Of a stretch of 64,000 nucleotides of DNA, positions 48,361 to 59,658 are shown in pieces. Under the pieces are notes generated by a model. It was not told where the DNA came from, made no database searches, and saw only the letters and a program-made list of their open reading frames with translations. This DNA comes from Diphasiastrum complanatum. Lineage: Eukaryota > Streptophyta > Lycopodiopsida > Lycopodiales > Lycopodiaceae. Where the stretch lies: contig CM055097.1 in the NCBI GenBank assembly GCA_029204225.1, positions 36,880,976-36,944,975 of the forward strand, written 5' to 3'. Position numbers and translations under genes: made by a program. Each line of letters begins with the position of its first letter. The stretch's first letter is position 1.

Positions 48361-49252
48361 CTCCCTCTTCAACTAGTTTTAGCATAGATTTAGAAAGTAC
48401 ACCAAGACTTGTTCTATGCTTGAAAAATAAGTCCTTTCCCAATGCTTTGGTAAAGATATCAGCCACACATTCCTTTGATGGGACATGTTCAAGCTTGATC
48501 TCTTTTGCCAACACTTGTTCTCTCACAAAATGGTAAGCCACCTCGATATGTTTGCTCCTTGCATGGAAAACCGGATTGCTTGCTAGACTTTGGGCTGAAA
48601 GGTTGTCACAAAAGATGATTGGACTCTCTGAAAAATCCAGCAAATGAAGCTCCATAATCATCCTCTTGATCCACACCATCTCCTTTGTGCATGATGTCAA
48701 AGCTTTGTACTCGGCCTCACTAGAAGAAAGTGATATAGTTGCTTGTTTCTTCGACATCCATGAGATAGCTCCATCACCTATGAAAATAGCATGTGCATTT
48801 ATGGATTTTCTATCCATAAGGTCTCCTGCAAAATCTGAATCTGAAAAACCAAATAAGTTAGGTGATGAGCCTCTATAAACAATGCCAAAATCTTTTGTTC
48901 CCGAGATGTATCTCAAGATCCTCTTTCCTAGTTTCCAATGTTCTATGCTAGGATCTTGCATGAATTGGCTTAATCTACCAACACAATAAGATAAATCAGG
49001 TCTTGTGATGGTTAGATATATAAGAGAACCTATTAGCTTCCTATAGAGAGTAATGTCCTCGAAGGATCTTTCATTACCTCTTATAGTTAGCTTTACATGT
49101 GATTCCATAGGTGTATCAATAGGATTTGCATCTACCATATGAAATCTATTGAGAATAGAAATAGCATACTTCTCTTGTGAAATAAAAGTGATTTGAGAAG
49201 TTCTAATTACTTCTATTCCTAAGATATAGCTCAAAAGACCAAGATCATGCAC
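48356..49252 (-). CDS. Copia polyprotein, downstream part: RT end and RNase H
   Basis: A 298-aa open frame that begins within the reverse transcriptase palm/thumb (DLGLLSYILGIEVI) and continues with LIGSLIYLTITRPDLSYCVG, then RNase H with FGFSDSDFAGDLMDRKS, ATISLSSSEAEYKALTS, IIFCDNLSAQSLASNPVFHA and the end block CVADIFTKALGK. The frame ends in the polypurine tract at the LTR edge. It is out of frame with the upstream part by one base and has no independent start expected; as annotated it is the tail of one interrupted polyprotein. Confidence 0.9.
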   Translation of the reverse strand: MHDLGLLSYILGIEVIRTSQITFISQEKYAISILNRFHMVDANPIDTPMESHVKLTIRGNERSFEDITLYRKLIGSLIYLTITRPDLSYCVGRLSQFMQDPSIEHWKLGKRILRYISGTKDFGIVYRGSSPNLFGFSDSDFAGDLMDRKSINAHAIFIGDGAISWMSKKQATISLSSSEAEYKALTSCTKEMVWIKRMIMELHLLDFSESPIIFCDNLSAQSLASNPVFHARSKHIEVAYHFVREQVLAKEIKLEHVPSKECVADIFTKALGKDLFFKHRTSLGVLSKSMLKLVEEGV

Positions 49253-49253
49253 T

Positions 49254-52200
49254 TCAAATTCCTTTTTTTAGTGCTTTCTTGATATCTTCTATATCTTCCT
49301 TGTTCCCTCCACTTAAAATAATGTCATCCACATAAATTAGAAGGATTGTAACATCATTAGCACTAATTCTAAAGTAAAGTGAATGATCATACTCACTCAT
49401 AGTGAAGTTTTGAGAAAGTAGAAAAGAGTTAAGCCTAGCATACCAACTCCTTGGTGCTTGCTTAAGACCATACAAACTTTTTTGTAGAAAACACACATGA
49501 TTAGGCTTGCTATGAGAAACATAGCTCTCGGGTTGCTCCATGTAGACTTCCTCTTCAAGATCACCATTCAAGAAAGCATTAGAAATGTCTAATTGCCAAA
49601 GATCCCATCCATAAAGAGTTGCAAGGGAAATGATTACTCTTATGCTCACCATCTTTGCCACGGGTGCAAAGGTTTCCTCATAGTCAATGCCATGCTCTTG
49701 AGCATAACCTTTAGCCACCAACCTTGCCTTCAACTTGTTGATAGATCCATCTTGATTTGTCTTTACCTTGAAGATCCATTTGCATCCAATTGCACTTTTG
49801 CCCTTTGGAAGCTCCACCAATCTCCATGTGTTGTTCTTCATAAGTGCTTCAAACTCAAGATCCATTGCTTGGATCCATTCCTCTTTTTGCCTTGCTTCAT
49901 CTACACATGAAGGTACATCAAAAGAAGTTAGGAAAGCATAGTTGGATCCATCCACCACTTGCTTACCTTTGCCATCATAAGTGAGCCTTGAGGGTTTCAC
50001 TTTATGCCTTGGAGTTCTCCTTGGAATTTGACTTGAAGAGGCTTCTTCAACATCCACATCCAATGTGTCATCAACTCCATTGTCATCAAGCACATTAGTT
50101 GCAACAACACCATCATCACTTGAAACAACTTTTGGAATGTTACTTTCATCAAAAATGACATCCTTACTTGTGAACACTTTCTTGATTGAAGGAACATAAA
50201 TCCTATATGCTTTGCTTACTTCACTATAACCAACAAAAATGCCCTTTCTTGAAGATGGATCCTCCTTAGTTCTATCATCAAGAGTAATGTTGAAGTAGCA
50301 AATGCATCCAAAAGTTCTTAGAAACTTGACATTAGGCTTCGTACCAAACAAAGCTTCAAAAGGGGTTTTTCCTTCCAATACAACACTTGGCCATCTATTG
50401 CATAGGAAATTTGCACACAACAAAGCATCACTCCAAAAAGGTTTAGGAAGATTAGCATTCAATCTCATTGCCTTTGCACTCTCACACAAGGTTCTATTCT
50501 TCCTCTCGGCCACTCCATTTTGTTGTGGTGTTCTTGGACATGTGTACTCCCTCTTGATCCCATGCTCATCGCAAAAGGCTTTGAATTTGTTAGAAATGTA
50601 TTCACCACCATTGTCGCTCCTCAAGCATTTGATTTTGGTTGTAAATTGAGTCTCAATAGCAACTTTGAACTTGACAAACACATCAAACACCTCATCCTTG
50701 CTCTTTAGTAGATAAACCCAACAAAATCTACTAAAATCATCAATGAAAGTTACATACATCTTAGCACCTCCATTGCTAATTGTAGTAACACCATGAATAT
50801 CCGAATGCAAGAGAGAAAAAGGCATCTTAGATCTAGATATAGATCTAGTATATGGCAATCTATGTGATTTAGACAAAGCACATTCTTCACAAACATGATT
50901 CAAGCAAGTAAGAGACTTGGGAAGTCCCCTTACTACCTCCTTTTTGGCTATTACCTCCAAGGCCTTGTAGTTGAGATGTCCCATCCTTTTATGCCATACC
51001 TCTTGAATTGACATTTGTTCATTTGCCATGCATCCAACTTGGTTAGCAACAACACATGCATCAAGCTTGAACAATTTCCCTTGCCTTTTCCCTTTTGCAA
51101 TGATACTACACCCCTTTTTGATCAAGCAAGCATCACCATCAAACTCAACTTTGAATCCTTTGTCAAGCATTTGGCTTACACTAAGTAAGTTCTTGGTAAT
51201 GGATGGAATGAGCAAAACATCTTTCAATTCTATATTCCTATTTGTAGAAAGTGAAATAGGAATTGTGCCAATCCCCTTGATTGCACACTCACCATCATTT
51301 GCGGTATAGATTACCTTCCTATCACCATCAAATGCCATTAAAGATGAAAAATACTCTTTATGATATGTCATATGAGAAGTGGCTCCACTATCAATCCACC
51401 AAGGATCAATGTCTCCATGATTAGCCAACAAGCAAGATGACATAACAAAAGCATCATTTGAAAGAAGCTCATCCCCACCCTCATCAATAGTTAGATTGGT
51501 TTGCTTTTCCCCTTGATCCCTCTTTTTCTTAAAACAATCACTAGCAAAATGCCCTTTGACTCCACAATAGAAACATTTTAGCTTAGATCTATCCTTCTTT
51601 TTGCCAAAAGTAGAGTGCTCACCTTGGTCTTGCCCTTTAGACCAATTGCTTTTACCTTTGCCCTTGAACTTGCCTTTAGAGAACATTGCCTCCTCTTCTC
51701 CTCCTTGAGATGTAGAAGATGCTCCCACTCTTGCTTGCAACCTGAATTCTTCAGCCAACAAGACCTCTTGCAAGTCTCCAACACTTGGTAAACATTTTTG
51801 GATAGCATAACTTTGAACAAGATTAGCATGATCATCCAACAAGCCATTGAGAATCACTTGAACAAGCTCCTCATTATTTATGCCATCATTAATGCATGCT
51901 AACTCATCATTCAATGCTTTAACTCTCAAAACAAAAGCATGTCCATTCTCACTCTTCTTTTGCATACAAGAAAAGATTTGCCTTCTTAAAGTCAACACTC
52001 TAGAAGTAGACTTGGATTCATAAACCTTCTTCAAGGCTTCCCAAGCTTCACTAGATGATGTGCACTTACCAACCTCTTTGATAAGCTCATTTGTCACATT
52101 CATCTTGATCATGTGAAGGGCTTTCTTTGCCCTCTTGTCATACCTCAATTGTTCTTGAGGTGCCAAAGGTCTCTCCTCCACACCTACAACAATATCCATC

Positions 52201-52307
52201 AACTCATTCATCTCAAGCAAAGACTCCATCCTTACTTTCCAAGTAGAATAGTTGAGGGAGGTAAGCCTATCATTGCTTTCCAACATGTAGCCTCCATTTG
52301 TAGCCAT
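49254..52307 (-). CDS. Copia polyprotein, main part: Gag, protease, integrase, RT
   Basis: 1017-aa open frame. Gag N-terminus with NYSTWKVRMESLLE (about 19-32), zinc knuckle CFYCGVKGHFASDC (245-258), protease active site WWIDSGATSHMT (303-314), integrase zinc-binding part VWHKRMGHLNYKALE and CEECALSKSHRLPY, integrase core with HSDIHG, FIDDFSR, LRSDNGGEY and PQQNGVAERKNRTL (Asp-Asp-Glu residues present), and RT with KARLVAKGYAQEHGIDY, QLDISNAFLNGDLEEEVYME, SLYGLKQAPRSWYARL and the catalytic YVDD. The frame closes at 49254, shortly after a run of seven T on the + strand (49263-49269), where a one-base length change separates it from the RNase H frame. All domains look otherwise undamaged. Confidence 0.95.
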   Translation of the reverse strand: MATNGGYMLESNDRLTSLNYSTWKVRMESLLEMNELMDIVVGVEERPLAPQEQLRYDKRAKKALHMIKMNVTNELIKEVGKCTSSSEAWEALKKVYESKSTSRVLTLRRQIFSCMQKKSENGHAFVLRVKALNDELACINDGINNEELVQVILNGLLDDHANLVQSYAIQKCLPSVGDLQEVLLAEEFRLQARVGASSTSQGGEEEAMFSKGKFKGKGKSNWSKGQDQGEHSTFGKKKDRSKLKCFYCGVKGHFASDCFKKKRDQGEKQTNLTIDEGGDELLSNDAFVMSSCLLANHGDIDPWWIDSGATSHMTYHKEYFSSLMAFDGDRKVIYTANDGECAIKGIGTIPISLSTNRNIELKDVLLIPSITKNLLSVSQMLDKGFKVEFDGDACLIKKGCSIIAKGKRQGKLFKLDACVVANQVGCMANEQMSIQEVWHKRMGHLNYKALEVIAKKEVVRGLPKSLTCLNHVCEECALSKSHRLPYTRSISRSKMPFSLLHSDIHGVTTISNGGAKMYVTFIDDFSRFCWVYLLKSKDEVFDVFVKFKVAIETQFTTKIKCLRSDNGGEYISNKFKAFCDEHGIKREYTCPRTPQQNGVAERKNRTLCESAKAMRLNANLPKPFWSDALLCANFLCNRWPSVVLEGKTPFEALFGTKPNVKFLRTFGCICYFNITLDDRTKEDPSSRKGIFVGYSEVSKAYRIYVPSIKKVFTSKDVIFDESNIPKVVSSDDGVVATNVLDDNGVDDTLDVDVEEASSSQIPRRTPRHKVKPSRLTYDGKGKQVVDGSNYAFLTSFDVPSCVDEARQKEEWIQAMDLEFEALMKNNTWRLVELPKGKSAIGCKWIFKVKTNQDGSINKLKARLVAKGYAQEHGIDYEETFAPVAKMVSIRVIISLATLYGWDLWQLDISNAFLNGDLEEEVYMEQPESYVSHSKPNHVCFLQKSLYGLKQAPRSWYARLNSFLLSQNFTMSEYDHSLYFRISANDVTILLIYVDDIILSGGNKEDIEDIKKALKKGI

Positions 52308-52904
52308 GTTGCAATGATTGATCTCTGATCTTTGACCTGTTCCAATGCACTAAGCACTCTCTTGAATCAACAAATGAAACACAAGAAGAAATCACAAAGA
52401 TTTGGAACCTAAAACCTTACTTTTTCTCTCTTTTCCTCACTTTTTCCTTAATTTTAGCCACTAGTTTTATGATTTCTTGATCAAACCAAGACCAAACCTC
52501 AATATACTTGCTTTTCCCTCACTCCTAAGATTGAAATACACTCTTGAATCATTCAGCAAACTGAAAATCAGAGGGTTACATCAATTTTGAAGTTTTTGAC
52601 ATGAAGAAGCAAGAAATTGAATCAAAAAACTATATGCTAGAATGGAAAACTAATAGGATCTTGTTGGATCTTGCATCTCCCTCTTTCCAAAACAATTTTT
52701 GTCTCCTTATTCTGATAAGTACAGAGGGAATTCGCCCTACTTCAATTGAAATGCATACAAATGATGTTTTGATCACAAAGATCCAATTTCTACACATAAA
52801 TCAACAAGATTTTTAGCTAGAAACTTGATTGGAATGCTACAAAAGCAAACTCGCCCACAAATCTCTTCTAAATCTGGCAAAACCTGCACATTTGGCCGCC
52901 TAAT

Positions 52905-52916
52905 GCTCTGATACCA
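52905..52916 (-). other. Primer-binding site of the young copia
   Basis: TGGTATCAGAGC on the minus strand, complementary to the 3' end of initiator-Met tRNA, directly next to the 5' LTR at 52917. Confidence 0.93.
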
Positions 52917-53569
52917 TGTGAAAAACTCAGATCCAAAAGATGCTAAAGTTTCATAAAGATCTTGGCCATGGAAGTTATGCACATCTAGATTGAAAAAATG
53001 ATAGAAATTGTGATGTTAAGCATACTAAACATCAACTAAACATCAAAATCTGATCATAAGCTTCCACAAACAGAAACTTGCTGTCCCTGTCCGTACTTCA
53101 GAGCCTACAACCTGCATTTCACACGTGTGAAGCCATAGCAACAAAGAAATCACAATTCTAGTGGCTAGAATGCAAGATATGAACAAAAAAGTGAGAGAGA
53201 AGAAGATGGACCTTCAAAGAGCATAACATTCATTCAATAGAATGAAAATGAGATGTGTACATACTCGTGGAGATGGCTATTTATAGCAGCCATAGTGCCT
53301 CTTGGCCACTTGTCTTATGATAGGCTAAAATTGGGGTCCAATAGGATTCACCCATATACCTAGAAATTTGGTCAAATAGGAATGCACCAAATTATGAGCC
53401 AATAGAAGAGCTCCACACTCGACCTCCTCTAATTAATGTGACCTCAAAAGTAGTGTACACATACTTTGGGCCTCTACATACATGTATGAACCTATCTCTA
53501 ACTTTTATTTGGCCATAGGCCTACAAAATCTCAAGTTAGGAAAATACTACTAGTTGACAATTTTTCACA
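52917..53569 (-). repeat. 5' LTR of the young copia
   Basis: 653 bp, the same as the copy at 47708-48360 except for C instead of T at 53081. On the minus strand it contains TATAAATAGC near 53290 as a likely TATA box, so transcription would run leftwards from about 53260. Confidence 0.95.
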
Positions 53570-53574
53570 CTATG

Positions 53575-53988
53575 CACTGTGATCCTACTATGCTTGTTAC
53601 AGTTTAAATTATATCTCTACTTCTTGAATTGCTCTCACTCTTTATTGTGATCTCCTACTCTAAGGAATCAGATAATATGATACAATGGAGTTCACATACG
53701 AACTCTGATTCACACATCATCTCCTTATTCTGTCTAAATCCTTTTTGATAATTCCTTTCTCTTACACTGATACTCGTTCCACGATTCATTTGGAATATCT
53801 AATCTCGAAGGAATCATGGTTGTCATAAATGCCTAATTGTTTCGCTCCCTTCATGGTTGTCTTTGACACCTACTAAGATACTCCTCTTGTCGATCTAAGT
53901 AATAGTCTGAATCAACAGTTGGTAAAAGGTCCTGTTATAATTTATATGTTGAGTTTTCTCTTGACTGGATCTCGCATTCAACAAGAGC
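53575..53988 (+). repeat. LTR fragment of an older copia (right of the young insertion)
   Basis: A stretch ending CTCGCATTCA near 53980, directly before a primer site CGGTATCAGAGC at 53988-53999. This is the usual LTR/primer-site junction of a + strand copia. Its left part is cut by, or continues beyond, the young copia at 53574. No second LTR copy was found. Confidence 0.5.
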
Positions 53989-55440
53989 GGTATCAGAGCT
54001 AATAAAATAATTCCCAAATACAAACACTCATTCTGCATCATTTACAAAGAACCCAACTTTAGGCACGATGTGGAGATTACAAGGTTGGATAAATAGTTTA
54101 GTGTAAACTATATAGATAACAATCGTGAAGCAATTACAACATGGTAGTAAGTTGGAACAGTGACATAATCTAAATTGGATTCAACAGGTGATCATTTGAC
54201 TTTTGAGTCGAGTCAATGTTGAGTGTCAATTGTCGAGTCTCAACAAGGTCTTACATTAGCATGAGTTTTGTCTACGCTACTGCTGGAAGAGATCCGGAGA
54301 AATGGATCTTCATTCTCTCATTCAACACCAAAATCGGAAGCTCTTTATTTGAAGAAATTTGAACAGAAGAAGAAGTCAAAAAAATTACGAAAGTCAAATA
54401 ATAATTTGAATTCAGAACAAGTGGCAAATTCAAATTCAGCTTCATCAAAATCAAAACGATTTTGCAGATATTGCAAACAAACCAGACATTTGATCAAGAA
54501 TTGTCAGATTCTCAAATAAAAAAGGCAACAACATCAATAATCGCAACAACAAAGTGCCAATGCAGTAGAAGGTTTGAAAGACTTTGACAAAGAAGCTGAT
54601 GAAGGAGCATTTATGGCAAATGAAGACCGACAAGATGCCGATTGTTGGTATCTGGATACAAGTGCTACTCAGCACATGACAAGCCAAGGCAATTGGTTTC
54701 ATGAGTACAATCAAGCTATGACTCAGAAGTATGTCTCATTGGGCGATAGTAGTTTTCACAGTATCAATGGTATCGACACTGTCAAATTGCAATTTTGGGA
54801 TGGTACTACTTTTCTTCCAAATGTTCTTCATGTTTTGAATCTTACCAGAAATCTACTTTCTAGTAGTAAATTTTGGGCCATATAGTCGAATTTGATTCTA
54901 GTACTTGTTGCATATTAGACAAAAGCAGAAAGTACCTACAATCGAAAAGAGGCAAGACAATCTTTGTAAGCTTAGTCATTGCAATGCTTTGACTATTCAA
55001 GCTTTTATTTTATCTACTTCTACTTTGGAAGATATATATTTACTATGGCATTACATAATGTGTTATGTCAATTTTACTTGTTTTCGAAATATGTCAACAA
55101 AAATATTGTTCGAGATCTCAACTGCAGCAATATTTCAGACCGTACAATTTGTTGAAGGTGTATTCTAGCCAAGCATGCTAGAACTCCTTTCAAGTCTGAC
55201 TCACAACACACGTCCAAAGGTGTTAGATATTGTGCATAGCAACATGTGGACCCATGCAAACCCTCTCGATAGGGGACGTCAAATACTTTCAGTCCTTCAT
55301 CGACAATAATTTGAGGAGGACAATGGTCTATTTTTTGAAGAAAAAGCGCCTTCAAGTATTTTCAACAATTCAAGTCGGAAGCTGAGAATAAACTTCCAAG
55401 AAAATCAAGACAATTTATTTGTAAACACCAATGCACTAAG
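53989..55440 (+). pseudogene. Decayed + strand copia: Gag knuckle, protease, integrase pieces
   Basis: After the primer site, Gag is visible from about 54268 (ESLSFSHSTPKSEALYLKKF region) with a knuckle CRYCKQTRHLIKNC at about 54463-54504, in which the usual Gly is lost. The protease follows in another frame: CWYLDTSATQHMTSQGNWFH (about 54643-54700) with DTSA for the usual DSGA, and VLHVLNLTRNLLSSSKF. From about 55150 the integrase start reads GKHARTPFKSDS and, after frame changes, MVYFLKKKS and FKYFQQFKSEAENKLP, ending at 55440. RT and RNase H are absent. Non-functional. Confidence 0.75.
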
Positions 55441-55560
55441 AGGTACTGATTTTTCTATAAAAGGGAAGATGACTACAACCCTATGTCACTCTTCCTGCTC
55501 TCTCCCTATGTCACTCTTCCTACAACCCTATGTCACTCTTCCTGCTCTCTCCCTCTTTTT
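55441..55560 (+). repeat. 47-bp tandem duplication next to a TATA-like box
   Basis: CTATAAAAGG at 55455-55464 looks like a TATA box. About 20 bp later ACAACCCTATGTCACTCTTC begins at 55475 and recurs at 55522 (offset 47), both followed by 'ctgctctctccct'; a third partial CTATGTCACTCTTCC lies at 55506. This could be an LTR U3/R border or a small promoter. No gene follows convincingly. Confidence 0.4.
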
Positions 55561-57629
55561 GCCTTAGCTCTCTTGGCTTGCTTCTCTACTGCTACCATTG
55601 CTGCTTGGAGGAGAGGAGACATGTGAAAACCATTGGAAGAGTAGTTGTGGGAAGGATACTTCAATCAAAGGTAAGAAGCTATCGATTGTTTGGCTTTATG
55701 ACTGCTCACTTTTGAAGAAATGCATCTGCTAGCCATGTTGTGTAGCAAGTAAACTCACAAGATGTTGTGATTATCATAGATTGGTATTGTGTTCTGGCTT
55801 CCAAATACTTGTTGGAAGCTTCTTCAAGAAAGCGCTGTCTCAGGTGAAGCCGTGGACTTATTCACAGGTATGGCATGCATCCTTTCATGTTGATTATTGT
55901 CTCTTGACATCGAACTGGCACAAAATACTTCTAATCAATAACGTATATGTGAGCTTGACCCATGTGCATTGGACGATTGGCCACTAGCCAGCGGATCTCA
56001 GAATGGCCAGTAAGCCGTACTCCGATTGCTATTTGTTTGCTTAATTGGTTGATATGTAATAGTAGCGCGCTGCTACATGCAGATATCTCAATAATAAGCC
56101 ATCAAAAATGCGATGGATTGCTTCTTTACTTGCCGTTTTCTGAAATGCAATAGCACGTGATATTAGCTATGATATATCATCCTGTCTCAGTGATGAACTT
56201 GTTGAAGTTGGCCGCCCAACGTGATTCCAATCTGTCTCTAAATTGCTGTTGGGTTTCGATAACATACTTGATGTGTATTTGCTTGCAATACTCGGAATGC
56301 ATTCTGTCATTTATAAACATAACCTTAAGATGCTTGGTGAAGCCAAGAGTATAGTGATAGCTTTGAATGTAAGCATGACGTAAACAACCTACTGTTTCTC
56401 ATATGTGCTTTTATTCGAACATTGGGATTGTAAACTTGTGACTCTTTTACATTGGAAACACTAGTACTTGCTTTTGACAATGAGTCACGTATGATTGATG
56501 ATAACACCGTTGTAAGACTATGATTTTTTGGAATGAGATGCAACTACCATTAACCCAGTGCTTTCGGTTTGAAATCGATAGTACGTAAGCAGGGTTTTTA
56601 CTCAAAACAGAGGTAGATGGGTAGTTCGTAGGAAATGGCTTCTCCTCGCATTCAGGTATGAAGCTTTATAAAGCTACACAAATATGGAAGGTAGTCTCAC
56701 CCCACGCTACATACAGTATGGTTCATACTTACATATGGGATTTCTAGTGCTACGTAAAGTGAATGCCTTCTTGATCCTAAAAAATGCTTATATTGCATAT
56801 ATTGATGTTTACAAGGATTGTTTGTCTTTTTAACCTTTTACAAGGTTCAAAAATTTCTTAGAAATAAAGCTTAAGTGTAGCCTTTGTGAGTTAGCTATGG
56901 ATGTATTCGGAGTTTGATTTTGACGTGCTTGAATGGCATGGATTTGCCCAAGCCGTAAGGTGCTTGGACTCCCAAACACTTTGTATGGGATGTCTTTGGG
57001 GCTAGTATGGCACAGATCTGCCCTAGTACCTGCACTTTGGCCAAAGTCACATCTCTTTTCATTTGTGTATTGAAAGATAGCTTCTTACATGCTTTTTTTT
57101 TTTTATGTGAACTTAATACATTCTTTTTGCTCTTATACTGATCAGTGTGGCGTCCGCCTTGATACGGATTTGTTAAAGGGCAAAATGTATTGCTAATTAT
57201 GAAATGCATGATGGGGATGATTGGACATATTATTTGTAATTGTAATTAAGCTGATAAGGTAGTGAATCTTGTTTCGGACATGGATAACAACTGATGCAGC
57301 TATGACACCGCGATTGAAGATCCAAGCCCCTTCTTTGCCCTCTTGATCACACCGATTAGGGAGGCACGGAAAGGGTCCAACATTTTGAGCAAGATCGCCC
57401 TCCATACTTCATGTAAGTAGGGCTTAGCCCACACTTCTACTATCACTGTATTGTGGAGGGATAGTAGGAGTTGTATTATGAGTTGATATTAGGAACATTA
57501 AAGATCTTGATGTGTAATAAAGCTATAGTGTGATATTGTGATTCATTGCATTTCGTAGTCTTCAAGTATAATCATGTTTGGTGCTTATGATTCTTGTTGA
57601 CAAATTTTAACAATCTTAAATTTATAAGC
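55561..57629. other. Unassigned stretch, exon-like pieces not proven
   Basis: Contains donor-like CAAAG|GTAAGA (about 55668) and in-frame pieces such as FKKALSQVKPWTYSQ (about 55817-55870) and NLKMLGEAKSIVIALN before GTAAGC (about 56322-56369). They read like exon fragments, but I cannot join them by phase or name a family. Poly-T near 57090. I do not call a gene. Confidence 0.25.
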
Positions 57630-57990
57630 CTCCACCTTGAGCTCAGGTGACGCCATCATGAGTTTATAAGGCTCCTCTTTATAGGGCTCCATCGCGAGTG
57701 TATAATGCCCTCTCTTGAGTGCATATGACTAATTCCTTGAGTCCATAAACAACATTTTGAGCATATAAAGGGCCTAATCTTGATCATATAATGTGTCTTC
57801 TTGAGCATATAATGTGGAATCTTGAGTGTATGCATGCATAATTTTAAGTGTAGGAAGAAATCTTGAGGTCACAAAAGCAGGTAAGACTAAATCTTGAGTG
57901 TATGGAGGTGTCTATGGGCTAAATCTTGAGTGCAAAGAGGCCAATTTTTGCGGTGCCCTAATCTTGAGAGCTTCTACTTCCCATGCCTCT
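57630..57990 (+). repeat. Degenerate minisatellite, ATCTTGAGTGTATA-type unit
   Basis: About eleven variants of (A)TCTTGAGTG(T/C)AT(A) occur over 360 bp: for example near 57660 (CATGAGTTTATA), 57692 (CGCGAGTGTATAA), 57713 (TCTTGAGTGCATA), 57737, 57757, 57777, 57793, 57812 (TCTTGAGTGTATG), 57863, 57892 and 57925. Spacing varies between about 17 and 50 bp. No reading frame is maintained. Confidence 0.6.
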
Positions 57991-59658
57991 TGGCCTTAAT
58001 TTGGAAGCCGATTCCCAAGCCTCTTGGTCCTAATTTTGAAGAAGCTCAATATTAAGCATTCTAAGCCTAAATCATGAGACCTTAGAGAGCTCTAATGACT
58101 TCAATATCATATATTCCTAGAACCAATCCAATGACATTTCAAAAAGGCCATATAGACAAAAACATGCAACCTTAGATAGTCTAATGGCATGGCCTACATA
58201 TCAAATTCAAGGAGGTACTATTTGATAACCAAAATAGTGGGTTGTGGCTCTATGTAGAATTGGTAGCTACAAATACCACCTTAAGAACATTGCGAGATAA
58301 AGATCTAGCTATTGAAACATATAGTGAAGGTTATAGAGTCAAAGCCTCAGTATATATCAAAATAGCCAACTATTGAATCTTTCTAGCCACTTGTAAACTT
58401 CACTTACAAAATGACGACAAACTAATATTGATCTCATGATGGATTTAAATCTATGTGAATTACCTCTACCTAAAGATTTTTGTCACACTATAGAGACACA
58501 TTAACGTTATGCAATCACTTTTACTCTAGATGTTTTCACCGATACTTACGAACGGGGGGTGTAGACTATTTAGAGTGTGACATAGCATTTTAGAAGTACA
58601 TGAGCTACTTGGCACAGACTTGGCATTAGTGGACATTACTTCTACTAAATACATTGAAGTGGCGCTAGGGAGGCCATATCTTCTACCAAAATATGAAGGC
58701 TTGGCCAACATCGTGGAATCTATTGGAAGAGATTCACACGTAGACTATGAGAATAAAGTAAGATAACAACTTCAAAGGTGAACTAGATATCAATATATGT
58801 AGGTCTACTTCATCCTAAATTTGAACAACACATTTTTTATTGGAGGGTAGAAAATCCTTTGTAATCGTACACCTCTAAAGGGTATGGAAAACTCCCATCG
58901 ATCAATGAGGACGAATAACAGAAAGAATACACTTAGGATTGAACAAGCACTCTACTATGCATGTAAGGCACAATGGTCAGTGAATAGCGATGCTGATTAA
59001 CTTTAGACACTCAAGGGTCAGTACTGTTGTCACTAGGGCCGTTGCTATGCCATTTGGTTGGTTCATCGACTACTATATCTTCAAATTATCACAAATGACT
59101 TGTCTTTTCGTTTGTTACCTTTTGGAATGGATTTTGAGTTGGCTTTTGGATACGGTTTAATACCTTTCTTATTGTGATAGATTGTTGGACTTGTTACCTT
59201 TTAGATAGACTTGTGTTTAATGGAATGTTACATGTTTGGAAAAAACCGCTCAAATCCCAGCGCCCTTTGAGACATTGATGCTACAATCTAAGAGAGCATG
59301 TTATGCTAAAGGCATGCATTGGATCGATCTTATAATGTTGGTATCATGTGAGATTCTCAACACGTGGGCAAGACATCTCTAAATGGATGTAGGTGGTAAG
59401 TTGAGGGTATTTTGCACCATGGGTGAGAGTGCTTGAATGGGTCATCCAACATAGTAGTAGACAACATTAAATAGCATAATGAAATTTTCTCCTTCATGTT
59501 GTCTCCTACACCATTCTTCGAAGATAAAAAAGATTCACTCAATCTCTAACCATGAAACTTTGTTGATGCAAAGTAACAAGAGGGATAAAAATACCAAACA
59601 ATGATGCATCAAAATCTATCTTCCAAAAACATAATTGATCCACACAAGTTTAAAATCA
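57991..59658. other. Intergenic, nothing firmly recognisable
   Basis: Short frames only. A segment near 59555-59615 (GATGCAAAGTAAC, 'agggataaa', GCATCAAAATCT) matches 16955-17005, so it belongs to a dispersed repeat. Confidence 0.35.

Larger units (their letters stand above)
47703..53574 (-). mobile_element. Young, nearly intact Ty1/copia element with target-site duplications
   Basis: The element proper is 47708-53569 (5862 bp). CTATG at 47703-47707 and 53570-53574 is the target duplication. Both LTRs are 653 bp and differ by eye at a single base (T at 47872, C at 53081). The order on the minus strand is 5' LTR, primer site TGGTATCAGAGC (52916-52905), Gag, CCHC knuckle, protease, integrase, reverse transcriptase, RNase H, polypurine tract and 3' LTR, typical of Ty1/copia. 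The coding region is interrupted once, at 49254. Near-identical LTRs imply very recent insertion. The truncated copy at 9640-12324 is an older relative. Confidence 0.97.

Noticed and set aside
50302-50649. Plus-strand open frames opposite the copia polyprotein (for example 49593-49910 and 50302-50649)
   Set aside because: Antisense shadows of the intact minus-strand polyprotein.
55817-56370. Exon-like pieces FKKALSQVKPWTYSQ and NLKMLGEAKSIVIALN
   Set aside because: Attractive composition and donor-like GT sites, but acceptors and phases could not be made consistent and no family was recognised.
57193-57405. Minus-strand open frame with MEGDLAQNVGPFPC
   Set aside because: Short, no homology recognised, and the opposite strand has a similarly open frame; chance cannot be excluded.
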